Positions 1-11,194 of a stretch of DNA of 64,000 nucleotides are shown here, piece by piece; within the stretch, counting starts at the first letter, position 1; the number at the start of each line of letters is the position of its first letter. Source of the stretch: Bettongia penicillata ogilbyi. Its lineage: Eukaryota > Chordata > Mammalia > Diprotodontia > Potoroidae. The position numbers were made by a program, and so were the translations under genes. The stretch spans positions 5,296,400-5,360,399 of the forward strand of contig JAJHZJ010000531.1 of NCBI GenBank assembly GCA_023548195.1. Direction: 5' to 3'. The notes below the pieces were generated by a model. The model saw only the letters and a list, made by a program, of their open reading frames with translations, was not told the DNA's origin and ran no database searches.

Positions 1-4
1 GGAT

Positions 5-442
5 TTGGGGAACGTGGGAATGAACGTCATGTCCTCTTTAAGAACAGCTCATCGCTTTGGAAGAATAGAGGCTATTTCACAGCTAGCTACGGAGTATATA
101 AGATTGGAATTTATTTTTTTGGATTACAGTTTAGCTTACTCAATTGATGCGCTGCTGGAAAGGAGCAAAGCATATCTTAGGAAGGTCAGAAAGGCTGTGT
201 TTAGCAGAACGTTCATCAAGTTGATTGGGACATTTGAAGGGAAGGGAGAAAATGCCTGTAAAAACATTAAATTGCATAATACGGAGAACTGTGAAATAAA
301 AAGAACAGTACTGAAGGAGGACTGCTGTACTGAAAAAGGCTGCAATTTTCGGAACAAAACAAAATGGGAAAAGGTGACACATAGCACTTGGGACTGCAGT
401 ACACAGCATTTAGAATTAGAAGAGACCTTAGGGATTATTTAA
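5..442 (+). other. 145-codon open frame with a Ly6-like cysteine tail; gene status unproven
   Basis: The frame opens at a TTG near the window edge and ends at the stop at 440-442. Its middle holds C-x10-C-x10-CC-x4-CN (about residues 85-114), and the closing CCTEKGCN has the spacing of the C-terminal signature of Ly6/uPAR three-finger domains. The usual N-terminal cysteines are not visible; they would lie in an earlier exon. A pyrimidine run followed by AG near 113-129 could be a splice acceptor. There is no hydrophobic GPI tail. Length alone is close to chance for this composition, so this is a candidate exon or pseudo-exon and could equally be accidental. Confidence 0.2.
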
Positions 443-1020
443 TTCAATGTCTTCACTTTGTGAATAAAGAAATGACTTTAGTGAGAATGGGTAATAAAGT
501 ACATTTCAGAGAAGGTAAAAGTAATCTCATAGGTAATACTGAAACTTGGAAGGAGGGAACTTGTGACTATATTATTCTCATGAATAGGTCTGTGATCTAA
601 AAGATATGGGAATCTCATTCTCACAACCCCAGATTAAACAGGTTGCAACCTATTCATTCTTGTCTATATGACTTTTTTTCTTATCCTGCTGTAGCTTTTT
701 TTAGGGGATCTCCTAAATGCAATGGGAACTTTTCTAAAATCCTTTTGAGCTTTCAAAGGTATTGTTAGAGCACAGACTGTCCATTAGTTTATTCACTCTT
801 GCCATGTGAGCAATCTATTTTTTTCATATGCTTCTTTGATGACAGCTTTTACACTGCTTCTCCTCTTTAAATCTTTGACTTGAATGTTTCAATGAAATAG
901 CAGATCTTTATCAAAACAAACATATCTAAAAGAAGAGAAATAGCCATGATCTCATTGTGAGCCTGTAGTAGAGACTGAGCAGTCAGAGAAATGTTATGAA
1001 CAATGGCATCTCTATACATA
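443..1020. other. Unassigned AT-rich sequence
   Basis: No repeat or gene was recognised. The 70-codon frame at 388-600 has no familiar motif. Confidence 0.5.
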
Positions 1021-1735
1021 AAGGTCTATAAAACTGTGCAAACCCTTTGCTCCAGCAATACCACTAGCAGGTCTGTATCCCAAAGAGATCAAAAAAAAGA
1101 GAAAAGGACCCACATGTCCAAAAATATGTACAGCAGCTCCTTTTTGTGGTGGCAAAGAACTGAAAATTGAGGGGATGCCCATCAATAGGGGAATGGCTAG
1201 ACAAGTTGTGGTACATGAATGTAATGGAATACTATTGTGCTGTAAGAAATGATGAGCAGGCAGATTTCAGAAAAACCTGGAAAGACTTTCATGAACTGAT
1301 GCTGAGTAAAGAAAGCAGAATCAGAAGAACATTGTATACAGTAGTAGCAACGTATGATGATCACCTATGCATGACTTAACTTTTCTCAGTAATAAAATGA
1401 TCCAAAATAATTCCAATGGACTCATGATAAAAAAAAAATACTGTTCACATCCAGAGAAAGAACTGATGGAGTCTGAATGCAGATCGAAATATGCTATTTT
1501 CACTTCCTTTATTTTTTTAGTGTTTTTTTTCTTTTAGTCTGTTTCCTCTTTCACAACATGATATATGGAAATATGCTTTACACGACTGCACATATATAAC
1601 TTATATCAAATTGGTTACTGTCCTAGGGAGGGGGGAGATGAAGGAAGGAGAAAATTTGGAACTCAAAATTTTAAAGAAAGAGTATTAAAATTTGTCTTTA
1701 TATGTAACTGGAAAAAATAAATTATTATTTAAAAA
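1021..1735 (+). mobile_element. L1 LINE, 3' end (ORF2 C-terminus plus 3'UTR)
   Basis: A 5'-truncated L1. The frame at 1167-1379 gives the L1 ORF2 C-terminal string around LWYMNVMEYYCAVRNDE, matching the WYxxxMEYYxAIKxDE region of mammalian L1 ORF2p. The 3'UTR follows, with CCAGAGAAAGAACTGATGGA, a T-rich segment, a G-rich run near 1625 and an A-rich end near 1735. It is non-coding relic DNA. Confidence 0.9.
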
Positions 1736-1945
1736 CTAATGGCATCTTAAATGTTATTAAAGTAGTAAAGAGATACAACATAGTAGTGATGGGAGGGGAG
1801 AAGATTCACTCAACTAGATATATCTCATGGAGGTCTTATTTGTCTAGCAGTAGAACATCTGGAAAAATCTTGAATTGCCTTGAACTTCATCTCTGAGGAA
1901 GCAAAGGGAGGAACTGCTATCCTGGCATTAATTAGCTAATAAGGA
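1736..1945. other. Unassigned
   Basis: No motif was recognised. It could be the degenerate 5' continuation of the CR1/L3 element downstream. Confidence 0.4.
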
Positions 1946-3570
1946 AGAGCTAGTTGTGAACATGTGGGGAAAAATAAAGAATGAGTTGTATAAAAAAATC
2001 GATTTTCAATGAAGAAAATGTTGGGTATAGCCTAGAATAGATACATACCCTAGATTTGGGGAAGATTACCTTTAAGAAATTGAGAGATACGGTAAGGATG
2101 ACCCAATGGTAAAAGACTCTTATTGGAGAATATTGCTCAAGAAGAGTGGAAAAATGTTGAAAAACTCTTACTATATCATCACTGTTGATCCCAATGAACA
2201 AAAAGAGAAAGTATTTTTAAAAATCCTTGTGGTTTCATAGGAAGCTGTACGATGAATTCATCTTTGAAATAACATGCAAATGATGGAAGGAAGGGATGCA
2301 TAACCAATGATAAGTAGAAAAGAATGGAGTAACCACGCAAAAATATCCTTTAAGAGTACTAAAGCTCAGAATGTGTGAAGACTCACAGAAAATGCTAATG
2401 ACCAAAAAAAAAAAAAGAGAATTGAAACTGTTTACAGAAAGAAAAAGAAAACTATAAAGATAGTCACCTTGCTTCAGGAAAATGGTTTGATGTCAAAGAA
2501 GCCAGAGGGAAAGAAGTATTAATCAACTCATATTACTTCCCACTTCTCTATTTAGGAGAAGCACCTTAAAGCTGAAGAGATGGGTATAAATCCAGTGAAA
2601 AGGGAATGGAAGTCTAAGATAAGTGAGGAGACTGAAAGAAAGATCATTATCATTCTTACATTATATTATTGTATTATAACATATTAGGTTAGATTCACAT
2701 TCTAGTTGCAGTCAAATTACTTCCTGGGAAGATCTTATAGCATCACTCCTAGGAATCTCTGAGGAATTATGAGACATGGTAGAGGTGCCAGAAGACTTAA
2801 GAATATGTTGTTCGAATTTCAAAAAAAAAAAAAAAAAAGGCCTGACTGATGCAAATGATAGAACAATCAGTTTTATCTTGCTCCCAGAGAGAATCCTTGA
2901 ACGGACCATTAAATGAATGGTTTAGAAAGTAATGATCAATGGGAACCAACATGCCTTTAACAAGAAGAAGTCATGACAAACTAACCTTCTTTCCATTTTG
3001 GATAGAAATATCACACCAATGAATTGGGGGAATACAGTGGGCATAGTGTAATTGATTCAGCAAGACATTTGATCTGGTGTCTCACAAAGTCTTTATGGAC
3101 AGTATTGAAAAATATGGACTAGCTGATGGATAATTTGGGAGTTTATTAACCACTTTATCCCAAAGAGTGTTGATTAATGGATCTGTGCCAACCTGAGGGA
3201 GATCTCTGGTGGTATACTGGGCCTCAGTCTTTGGACTGGTTCTGTTCAACACTTTTATCAGTGATTTGGATGAAGACATAGAAATCACAATTTTCTTTTT
3301 TTTGTAACTAATTTGTTTTCAGTTTTCTACAGTTACTTCCATATATCTTAGATTCCCCCCTCCCTCCTTGAGACAGTGTGCAATCTTATATAGGGTCTAC
3401 AGAAAGCACAATTTTCAAACATACAGAAGGTATAGAACTGGGTGAGATAGCTAATATATTAGATGATAGAGATTTAAGGATTGCTCAACAGGTTGAAATA
3501 ATGGTATCAGAGTCATATTTTGATCTAAACTAGGACAATTCAATTCAGATATAGTCAGGACATGATAGAC
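1946..3570 (+). mobile_element. CR1/L3-clade LINE, degenerate ORF2 with reverse-transcriptase region
   Basis: Translation in shifting frames recovers CR1/L3 landmarks in order: a linker with GRDA-like text near 2290; NQHAF followed by a K-rich stretch at about 2945-2990 (family NQHGFxxGKSCxTNL); DFSKTFDLVSHK-like text near 3055-3090 (family LDFSKAFDxVSH); and VLFNTFISDLDEDIE at about 3240-3285 (family LLFNIFINDLDEGI). Many stops and frameshifts mark an old copy. It is split at 3296-3400 by a short antisense L1 fragment, and the CR1 sequence resumes at 3401 with an LDD-like segment. Confidence 0.8.
3296..3400 (-). mobile_element. 105-bp 5'-truncated L1 3' end inserted in the CR1/L3 element
   Basis: The reverse complement matches the 3' terminus of the L1 at about 54320-54450 (a gap-free run of text around ATCTAAGATATATGGAAGT). 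It is flanked by a 16-bp target-site duplication with one mismatch: agaaatcacaattttc at 3280-3295 and agaaagcacaattttc at 3401-3416. The T-run at 3296-3303 is the antisense poly(A). This is a complete, readable retroposition event. Confidence 0.9.
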
Positions 3571-4540
3571 CCATCCATAGGGGCATGGTAGTTGATTTGG
3601 AGAGTTCTTAGGAGTATTTAAGTAGAGAAAATCCAGGCAAACACCTGGAAGGTTTAACAGTAGGTTATATTGGTGAGTGACTCAAGAGGCAAGGTTGGAA
3701 CCTGCTCTGAAGCAGAACTCCTGGCAGTTAAAGTGTGAAAGATTTGACAGTAGGAAACAGAATTGACAGAAAAGACTAGGATTCTGGGGAGAAGGTCAGT
3801 ATTAGGGAGAAGACAGGGTCTCATTTTTCAGAATTAGGATACAAGGTGAAGGCTTGGTCAAAGGGAATAAGACCAATAGTCTAGTTACTGGAACCAGATA
3901 AAAGGTCAGTAACAAGACAATACTAGATCACTGACCAACTGGTATAAGACTCTAAATAATTCTAAATAATTCCTAATCCAAGAGTGGATCTCAGGGTTTG
4001 GAGCACTGTTGGAGCACTTATGGGAGGGAGTTAAATGACCTTGCTATACAGATTAAGGTGCATCAAGTAATTAATTCTTGGAAGGCCAAAATAAGCAAGA
4101 AAAAATTTGTAAAAGTTAAATGGTAAAGTCAAAGTTTTCTTAAGATTTAGAGCTAGAAAGAGTGCATACTGACGAAATCACAGGTGCTTGAAATATTGAA
4201 TTATATGTAGCAAAAATAAGGGTATCAGGGGACTGGTAATAATTTAAATATAACCCCACTAGAGAGGTCTGATGGAGAACTGAGTTTGTGCTAGAAATCC
4301 TTCTTTATGGACAAATATGATAGCATTCTATCTCACTCCAGTATCCCCAAATTCCCAACCTGTGACAACAAGTGAAGCTTTTCTTATATAGGCTTTAAGT
4401 TGCCTCAGTGGTTTCTCTGATTATTCGAGCTAGAAGGGGTGATTATCTTGATTTAAATGCTATCTCTCTTAAGAAACCAAAGGGAGTTCCTCTCCAGTCC
4501 TCTTCAGTTTAGGCTGATAAGCAATAGATTTAGACAGGGG
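3571..4540. other. Unassigned
   Basis: No coding frame or repeat was recognised in this stretch. The direct doublet of tctaaataattc near 3950-3972 is the only local structure noted. Confidence 0.5.
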
Positions 4541-4733
4541 CAATTCCTGAGTTCAAATCTGGCCTCAGACATTTACTAGCTCTATGACCCTGGGCAAGTC
4601 ACTTAACTCTGTTTGCTTCAGTTTTCTCTACTGTAAAATGAGCTAGAGAAGGAAATGGCAAGCCACTCCAGTATCTTAAGAAAACCCCAAATGGGGTCAT
4701 GAAGAGTCGCACATGACTGAAATAACGACAAAA
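4541..4733 (+). mobile_element. tRNA-headed marsupial SINE, 5'-truncated (WALLSI/WSINE type)
   Basis: Contains the head remnant GAGTTCAAATCTGGCCTCAG, then ACCCTGGGCAAGTCACTTAA, GAAGGAAATGGCAAGCCACT and the diagnostic tail AAACCCCAAATGGGGTCATG, ending in ATGACTGAAATAACGACAA. Confidence 0.92.
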
Positions 4734-4860
4734 GCCTGTACTCTATCCCCAACCACAACTCTTGCTAAGGAGAAGTAATAGCTCTCTCTCTCCTGAAGGA
4801 TAAAGGAAACTCTTGCTTCCCCCTCGTCCTTTCTGCTTGATGTCATTCACCATCTAGATT

Positions 4861-4908
4861 GGATTAAATGGCCCCTGAAATCCCTTCCAGATCTCAGAAT
4901 CTGTGATG
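4861..4908 (+). mobile_element. MIR/THER1-type SINE tail fragment
   Basis: Short match to the CORE-SINE 3' end (TCCCTTCCAGATCTCAGAAT followed by CTGTGAT). Too short for subfamily assignment. Confidence 0.5.
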
Positions 4909-5000
4909 CTTGGGATTTGGTATTCAAACCCATTTAAAATATATTTAAACTAAAAATGTGGTTTATTTGCAAAAGCAACCTCCTTCCTCATGCCAGTTTT

Positions 5001-5425
5001 CATAAAATCACATATTTAGAGCTGGAAGAGACTTCCCACCCCCTTGTTTTTGCAGATGAGGAAACTGAAGGTCAGAGAGGTTAAGTCACCTGTCCAGGAA
5101 TACACAGTTGTTAAGTGACAGAGGAGGGATATGAATCCTTAGTGCTATCTTGCTTCAATCATGTCTGACAAGGATACTGGAGTGGTTTGCCTTTTCTTCC
5201 TCCAGCTAATTTTACAGATGAGGAAACTGAGGCAAAGAGAGTTAAGTGACTTGCTCAGGGTCACAGAACTAATAAGTGTCTAAGGCCAGATTTAAACTCA
5301 GGAAGATGAGCCTTCTTGACTCAAGACCCAGTGCTCCCTGTGCTACAGTGTCACTTAGCAGCCCAATCTGAACCCAGTTGTGTTTAACTCCAAGTCCAGT
5401 ATTTGATTCATTATACCATTTCTAT
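5001..5425 (-). mobile_element. MIR-type CORE-SINE split by a younger SINE
   Basis: Minus-strand MIR: GAGCTGGAAGAGACTTCCCA, then GCAGATGAGGAAACTGAAGG and GAGGTTAAGTCACCTGTCCA up to about 5155. It resumes at 5366 with AATCTGAACCCAGTTGTGTT and ends near 5425. The SINE at 5158-5364 sits in the gap. Confidence 0.8.
5158..5364 (-). mobile_element. Marsupial tRNA-headed SINE (WALLSI type) inserted in a MIR
   Basis: Minus-strand text ATACTGGAGTGGTTTGCC, ACAGATGAGGAAACTGAGGC, AGTGACTTGCTCAGGGTCAC and the head end CAGTGCTCCCTGTGCTAC. The surrounding MIR halves join across it, so it is the younger element. Confidence 0.88.
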
Positions 5426-5486
5426 TTCACTTAAGTATTTTTTTCTTAAAGGGATTCCTGCATTTAATCTCTAGTTTTTAATGAAG

Positions 5487-5643
5487 AGCTCAAGACTGAG
5501 AGTTAGAAATCTGGGTTCTAGCTCCAGTTCTGACAGCAACTAATTGTATGACCTCGAGTGACCAGAATCATATTTTTTACATCTGAACAGGAGTTGGACT
5601 AGGTAATCTCTAAGGTTTCTTCTAGCATTAAATTTCCATGATA
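5487..5643 (+). mobile_element. MIR/THER1-type SINE
   Basis: Reads GAAATCTGGGTTCTAGCTCC, a diverged CTGTGTGACC core, then GGACTAGGTAATCTCTAAGG and the tail TTCTTCTAGCATTAAAT. Confidence 0.8.
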
Positions 5644-6408
5644 AGTGTGAAAAGACTGTGAAATCTAACAATACAATATAATGATTTCCAAGGTTGTCTT
5701 AGTAGTTTTCTATGAGGGAAGTATTCGGATTCAAAGCAATTTCCCATGAAAATGACCATCTATGATATCATAAGCAGCTGCTGTTGTTTCTCTGGCAACT
5801 GTACTGATTTCTCTAGCTAAGGGACGCCCATCAAAAGGCACACACATGAAATTATCCCACACATGCTGAATGAATTCTCTGAGGTCTCCCACAAATATAT
5901 AGGAATTGCAGGTGTACCCTGTTTTTTTTTCAATAGATGTGCATAAAGAGACTTGTAAATGGAATCATATTTTAAATGCAGTAGGGAACCTTGGTTTAAA
6001 GGAATCCTATGATGAATGCCTTTGGAAAGTGAATAATTCATCTTTATTTAAGGCTTTTCATATATAAAGCACTTTTCTAGGAACTGGAAGAGATAGGATT
6101 AAAAATTAGACTGTTCTAGGTTTCATGGAGTGTGCAATCTAGTCTCTTTGCAGTGTACCTGGATTTTTGATGTTAAGAATTTTAAGTATACTCAAATTAG
6201 GACACTGATTTCACACTCATGAGAGGAATTTGAGTTTCCATGACCCATCATCCTTGGTTAAATTCTCTTCCAAAGATCAAGAAAAGAATGGTTTTATTGG
6301 AAAAGAGACGAGGGAAGAGTTTCTTTGGGGGCTCCCGTCTTCAAGTTGCTTGGGTAGAACACAACCAACCATTGGGAAAGCTGGGCTTGGTGTGATTTAA
6401 GAAATTTT
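5644..6408. other. Unassigned
   Basis: Nothing recognised. Minus-strand frames of 74-78 codons here lack motifs and are within chance expectation. Confidence 0.5.
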
Positions 6409-6611
6409 CAGGAGTGGGAAACCTGTGGCCTCGAGGCCATATGTGGCATTCTAAGTCTTTAAGTGCTGCCCTTTGATTGAATCCAAACTTCACAGAACAA
6501 ATTCCCTTAATAAAAGGATTTGTTCTGTAAAACTTGAACTGAATCAAAAGGCTGCACCCAAGAACCTTGAGGGCCACACGTGTCCTCGGGGCTATAGGTT
6601 CTTCACCCCTG
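6409..6611. mobile_element. 203-bp palindromic hAT-type non-autonomous DNA transposon
   Basis: The element begins CAGGAGTG and ends CACCCCTG, fitting hAT termini (CAGGGGTG type). Its two halves are inverted copies at roughly 70 percent by eye over about 100 bp each: GTGGCCTCGAGGCC near 6426 pairs with the GGGCCACACGTGTCCTCGGGG area near 6571, and ACAGAACAAATTCC at 6493 pairs with GGATTTGTTCTGTAA at 6517. The short 5' and 3' flanks show no clear 8-bp duplication, so the target site has decayed. There is no transposase. Confidence 0.8.
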
Positions 6612-6673
6612 AGCTAGGTAAAGACTAGACTGGGCAGGATTTTTTTTTTCAGATTTGTCACTTTTTAAAGCGG

Positions 6674-6821
6674 AATGTAAGGAGAGGTACTCTCCAGCCA
6701 GGGAGAATCGAATGTAAGGAGAGGGACTCTCCGGCCAGGGAGAATCGAATGTAAGGAGAGGGACTCTCTGGCCAGGGAGAATCGAATGTAAGGAGAGGGA
6801 CTCTCCGGCTAGGGAGAATTG
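6674..6821 (+). repeat. Minisatellite, four copies of a 37-bp unit
   Basis: Units at 6674-6710, 6711-6747, 6748-6784 and 6785-6821, nearly identical (1-3 changes each). Every unit begins AATGTAAGGAGAG and carries an inverted repeat of the form GGAGAG-N3-CTCTCC; the first unit varies only in the N3 loop. 37 is not a multiple of 3, so the open minus-strand frame across it (6658-6888) is incidental. Confidence 0.95.
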
Positions 6822-8165
6822 AGAAGTTGAGAGGAAAGAGAACAGAAGAGTGCAGGAGAAGGGAGAACTTTTTTCTTTTTAAATCCATTAAAGCTCTGCT
6901 GGCTTTAAAAAATGTGAGAGACAGGAAGAATGGGTGAAGCTAGGGAAATGGAGAACATTCAGTCATTCTATTAACAGCAGAGAATATACATATTGGCCAG
7001 TTCTCCTGAACAGCCCCCCATAAGTCCCACTGACTCCATGGGATGCATTTGAGGTGTGGCAACACTCCTCAGAAATGCGTCTGTGTTTTATTATTAATTA
7101 ATGTTTATATGGTGCTTTGGTGCACTCTACAGTTATTTTTTCTTAGATCTGTCAAATTTGTCAGCAAACTGGTGATAGAGATTCTTGGAGGAGGGGACTG
7201 TGGGGAGGCAGTAGTTGGAGTATGTTGCTGTGGAGTACAAAACTCCTATTGTCAGTCAGACCAGGAACCTCCACTGAACTTTGGAAAATTGCTCGGTTTC
7301 CTGGCTCATCATAGGACTTAAAATATGCTCTTTGAAAATCTAACCCCATGCCTGTTGTCTTCTCAGATGTCCAGCCATTTCTATACCATTTGCAGTTTCT
7401 CTACCTTTTATCACAATCTGGCTTGACTTCAAACATCTGAGTTTGTGCCAAATATTTCTGTAGCGCAACATTTCCTAATGATGCTTTGGCTCTACTGAGG
7501 AGACCAATGTCCAATTGTAGAGGTGCACTCTGACAGGTTACAGCTGTTTGTAGCAGTAAAACAACCAAGCCTTCTCTGGCTTTAACCCAGGGCTGCATAA
7601 ATCATGGAGGCGAGCTCCATGCTTGAAAGAGGCCTCAGCCCAACTCGTGTTATTATGATCCAGGAATCATTCAAATTTATATATTCTGCCCTAATCCTGT
7701 TGCAGATACAAAGTGTTAAGAGCCAAAAGTGGGCGTGGGGGTGGGGGGAAGGAATTCAGGCCTTTAACCAGGAATATCCAAAGCTTCTGGTAAGGTAAAT
7801 ATGATACCATTAAAAATTCACCTCCTCTGATTTATCATATTTTCTAGCATGTCTCTAAGTAGGTTTCTGGAGGGTAGAAACCGAGTTTTATCAGTAGTGT
7901 TTAGATCTCAGTTAGACCATCCTGATGTCTGGCAGTGTGCTCAGTACTATGGCATGATGCTTTCCCATACATGGTGCTATTTGCCTGTTCTAGAAGCCCA
8001 GGCCTTGGGATGCAAATTTGAACTGGTCTAGGGAGGTCCAAATGGTCCTTTTGAGGTCCTTGTGTAGCTAGAAAAGGAATGTCTTTCTCTGCCCTTAGGG
8101 AGGAACAGAAAATTTCCTCCTGACTCAAAAGGGATGCAAGGTGGTACAGTAGACAAAATCTCAAG
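6822..8165. other. Unassigned
   Basis: No repeat or gene was recognised. Several frames of 60-92 codons overlap on both strands without motifs. The segment just after the minisatellite has TTTTAAATCCATTAAAGCTC, which could be an old LTR polyadenylation region, but nothing else supports that. Confidence 0.45.
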
Positions 8166-8545
8166 TTAAAGAACTGGATTTAAAAAGTGAGTGACCATTA
8201 AATGGAGAATAACTGAGTATTGTGGTACGTGAATGCAATGGGATATTTTTGCACCACAAGATGACAGATAGGAAAGAAGTGGAGAAACCTGGGAAGACTT
8301 GCATGAATTGATGCAGAATAAAATAAGTAGAACCAGGAGAATAATTTATACAGTGATCACAACAATGCAAAGGAGAACAAGCTGGAAACACTTGAGAACT
8401 CTGATCTACTAGTGCAATGACCAGTCATGACTTCAGAAGACTGATGACAAAGCATGCTTCCCATCTTTTGGCAGGGAGGTATACAACATGACACTTGTTT
8501 TCAGACATGGCCAACTTGTTGGTAAGCTTTGCTTTAAATGGATAG
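8166..8545 (+). mobile_element. L1 LINE, 3' end, old copy
   Basis: Matches the C-terminal ORF2 coding region of the L1 copies at 1140 and 53890 at the DNA level: TGTGGTACGTGAATGCAATG, GAAGACTTGCATGAATTGAT, AGTAGAACCAGGAGAATAA. A 3'UTR with TTGGCAGGGAGGTATA follows. The reading frame is broken. Confidence 0.85.
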
Positions 8546-8670
8546 AGCATTTATGACGTGCTTACTATGTACTAAATGCTATTACTAAAAGTAATTAGGA
8601 GATACTAATAAAAACATACAAAATAGTGTAATATTATTAATAGATATTAATATTAATTCTATTAAAATAT

Positions 8671-8733
8671 AATTTTTCTATATTTCTATAGAATTTTTCT
8701 ATATTTCTATAGAATTTTTCTATATTTCTATGG
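8671..8733 (+). repeat. Three tandem copies of a 21-bp AT-rich unit
   Basis: aatttttctatatttctata plus g repeats at 8671, 8692 and 8713. The third copy differs at one base. Confidence 0.95.
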
Positions 8734-9214
8734 AATTTGTCAGCTTACTTTCTAATGGGAGCAGACAACATCTAAAAAGAGAATCTAGGAAATAGCAACA
8801 GGGAGATGGGGATAGCAAAGGATGCCAGCATCCGTGTGAGGCGGCTGGTGAGGAGGCAAAGAAATCCAAAGAGAAAGCTGAGTCAGGACTGAAGTGAGGG
8901 TGTCTGGGACCACGACATAAAAAGATGATCCAGGCTGAGAAAACTCCTTTCAGAGACCTCAGAGCGGAGGTATTACCAGGGTGGGAAGGCTACTAGAGAG
9001 AAGGTAGTGACTACTTTTGTATTATAAGGGAGGGCTTCTATTTGTGTATGTTTGTGAAGGTAGATTAGGGAAAGGAAGTGAATTAGTAAGAAGTGATACA
9101 GATGCAAAAAAATAATAAATCAATAAAACTTTTAAAAATATACAGAAAAAACTAAAAGAAGTTTAGATCGTACAAACAAACTGGGAAATTTGCTTATGTT
9201 GTTATTTACACATT
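8734..9214. other. Unassigned
   Basis: No feature was recognised. Confidence 0.5.
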
Positions 9215-9453
9215 TTTCAGTCATGACTGACTCTTGGTGACCTTATCTGGGATTTTCTTGGCAAAGACACTGGAATGAGTTGCCATTTCCTTCTCCAGCT
9301 CATTTTACAGATGAGGAAACTGAGGCAAATGGGGTTAAGTGACTTGTTCAGAGTCACCAGCAGTAAGTGTCTGAGGCCAGATTTGAACTCAGGAAGATGA
9401 GTCTTTTTGACTTCAGGACTGGCACTCTGCACTACAGCACCACCTAGTGCCCC
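9215..9453 (-). mobile_element. Marsupial tRNA-headed SINE (WALLSI type), near full length
   Basis: Minus-strand order: TCAGTCATGACTGACTC, GGGATTTTCTTGGCAAAGAC, CATTTCCTTCTCCAGCTCAT, ACAGATGAGGAAACTGAGGC, TTGAACTCAGGAAGATGAG, and the head end CACCACCTAGTGCCCCA. Confidence 0.93.
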
Positions 9454-9504
9454 ATTTGAGTATGACTTTGTTCAATTTAATATACAATTTTTAGTTTAAA
9501 TAAG

Positions 9505-9660
9505 AAAGAATTTAGATTTAGAAGATGATTGAATCTCAACTCTGCAACTTACTAACTGGGTGATCTTGGGAGAGTCACTTCATCTCTCTGGGCTCAATTT
9601 TCTCTAAAATAAGAGGGAGCAGACTACACGTTCTCTAAGATCTCTTCTAAAATGGGTGAG
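9505..9660 (+). mobile_element. MIR/THER1-type SINE
   Basis: Contains TGATCTTGGGAGAGTCACTT and a 3' segment AGATCTCTTCTAAAATGGGT that fits the CORE-SINE tail. Confidence 0.8.
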
Positions 9661-9944
9661 CCTTACTTTAAGAAAGAAAAACAAAGTATAGAAATTCAAA
9701 AAGAAAAAAATTGGGGCTGATTATTAATTTCAAAACATAATTCTTAATTTTAAGTCTTTCAGGCATTGAGTTCTCATGATTACATGTGAAATAAGATTCA
9801 ATGTAGGTAAATGTGATTTTTATGTACTTTTAAGGAGCATATTTGTGATATAAAATGTATTATAATATAGAAGCCACAAACATTTTCAAAGAATTCTGAT
9901 AACATGGTATATGACACAGAAAAATAATAAAAAATCTGAGGAAA

Positions 9945-10115
9945 TGCAGCTTTTTTGAGTCATAGATCCCAGTGGTACTCTGGTTAAAGCTACGAACCCT
10001 TTCTCAGAAAAATGTATTTAAATGCATAAAGTAAAATACACAGGATCACTAAGAATACCAGGTTTATTGAAGTGCAATTATCAAAACATTTTTGAAAACA
10101 AATTCATTAACATTA
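9945..10115 (+). mobile_element. Unnamed interspersed family A, copy 1 (possible DNA transposon)
   Basis: Shares the landmark AAATGCATAAAGTAAAATA and the following GGATCAC...TATTGAA...ATCAAAA order with the copy at 22030-22215. The text is close to a mammalian repeat ending in a reversed GGTTCTTAACC-type terminus, but I cannot name it. Confidence 0.65.
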
Positions 10116-10904
10116 GGTCAATAACCTCTAGTTTTCCAACACTGTATAAGTTCCAACACCGTATAACACTCCAACACTGAAGAGTTGCTATTGACACTGT
10201 CACTAAAAAGTTTGCAATCTAGTTGAAAAGACAAAAGAATGCACAAAAAGTTAACCAGCGATATGAAGTTGTATGTGCACTTTACTTATATTAACAAGAT
10301 TGGAGTTTGATTATGATGTACCTGGGAAGGCACCGCCACCATCTTGCTTGTAACGGACCCTGCCTTCTAATGTTGTCCCACAATGGGAGGACAATGTGCA
10401 GCACCTTTCTGTGTAATCACATGGCAAAGGAAAAGAGATGCTGAAGGTCAGTGGTGGTAGACTAAGGGGATGTGGTTTATCTAGTGATGAGACACTAGGT
10501 TGGTCCATGTAATAAGGATGATGGGTAACAGATGGACTGCCTGACTTTTACACTGAATCCCAGAGGACTACAACTGGGAAGGAAGATGACTCCAAAGGAG
10601 GAGTCAGTGGTCAGGCTGTTCAGCCAGAAATGGGAATGGTGAGAACATGATCATCAATCTTGGTTGAAATGTTCTTTTCAAAGACAGATCCTTCCTGTTC
10701 ACTTCACCAGTACAGACTCTACTAGTGTCATAGATCTCTTTAAAAGGATGATATCACAGGGCATCACTAGGTGAAAGGAATCTGGACACTCCCTCTCTCC
10801 CCAGTCTATGCTACCACACTTTGGAGACATAAAAGTTTCCCCTTTTCTTGGTTTCCCAAAAGGTTGGAAAATGCTTCCATAAAAATATAGCAATATCATT
10901 TTTG
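10116..10904. other. Mostly unassigned; short CCAACACTG mini-repeat
   Basis: At 10135-10185 ccaacac-t/c-gtataa-like text occurs three times in about 50 bp. The rest has no recognised feature; the 65-codon minus-strand frame at 10311-10508 is unremarkable. Confidence 0.5.
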
Positions 10905-11095
10905 TGACTTTAGAATGCTGGATTTAGAGTCAGAAGACCTGGGTTAAAATTCTACCTATACAAGTTACTACCTGTGTGACATGGGCAAGTGATTCACATT
11001 CTCTAGATCTCAGTTTCCTCATCTTTAAAATGAGGAAATTGGACTTGATTGGCCTCTGAGATCCATTCCAGCTCTAAATCTATGACCTTTTCATC
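10905..11095 (+). mobile_element. MIR/THER1-type SINE, near complete
   Basis: Head GGATTTAGAGTCAGAAGACC, core CCTGTGTGACATGGGCAAGT and AGTTTCCTCATCTTTAAAAT, tail TCCATTCCAGCTCTAAATCT. Confidence 0.92.
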
Positions 11096-11194
11096 CTAAT
11101 TCTTTCTCATTTTTGAAATCTTTTAAATCTGGCCTTGTGGAAAGAAGAATAAGTCGAACAAAACCAGGAAATAGAAGAACCCCACTGAGGAGCA

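Noticed and set aside
6674..6821. Regularly spaced repeats, checked as a CRISPR-like array
   Set aside because: Units are directly adjacent without spacers, and the genome is mammalian; it is a minisatellite.
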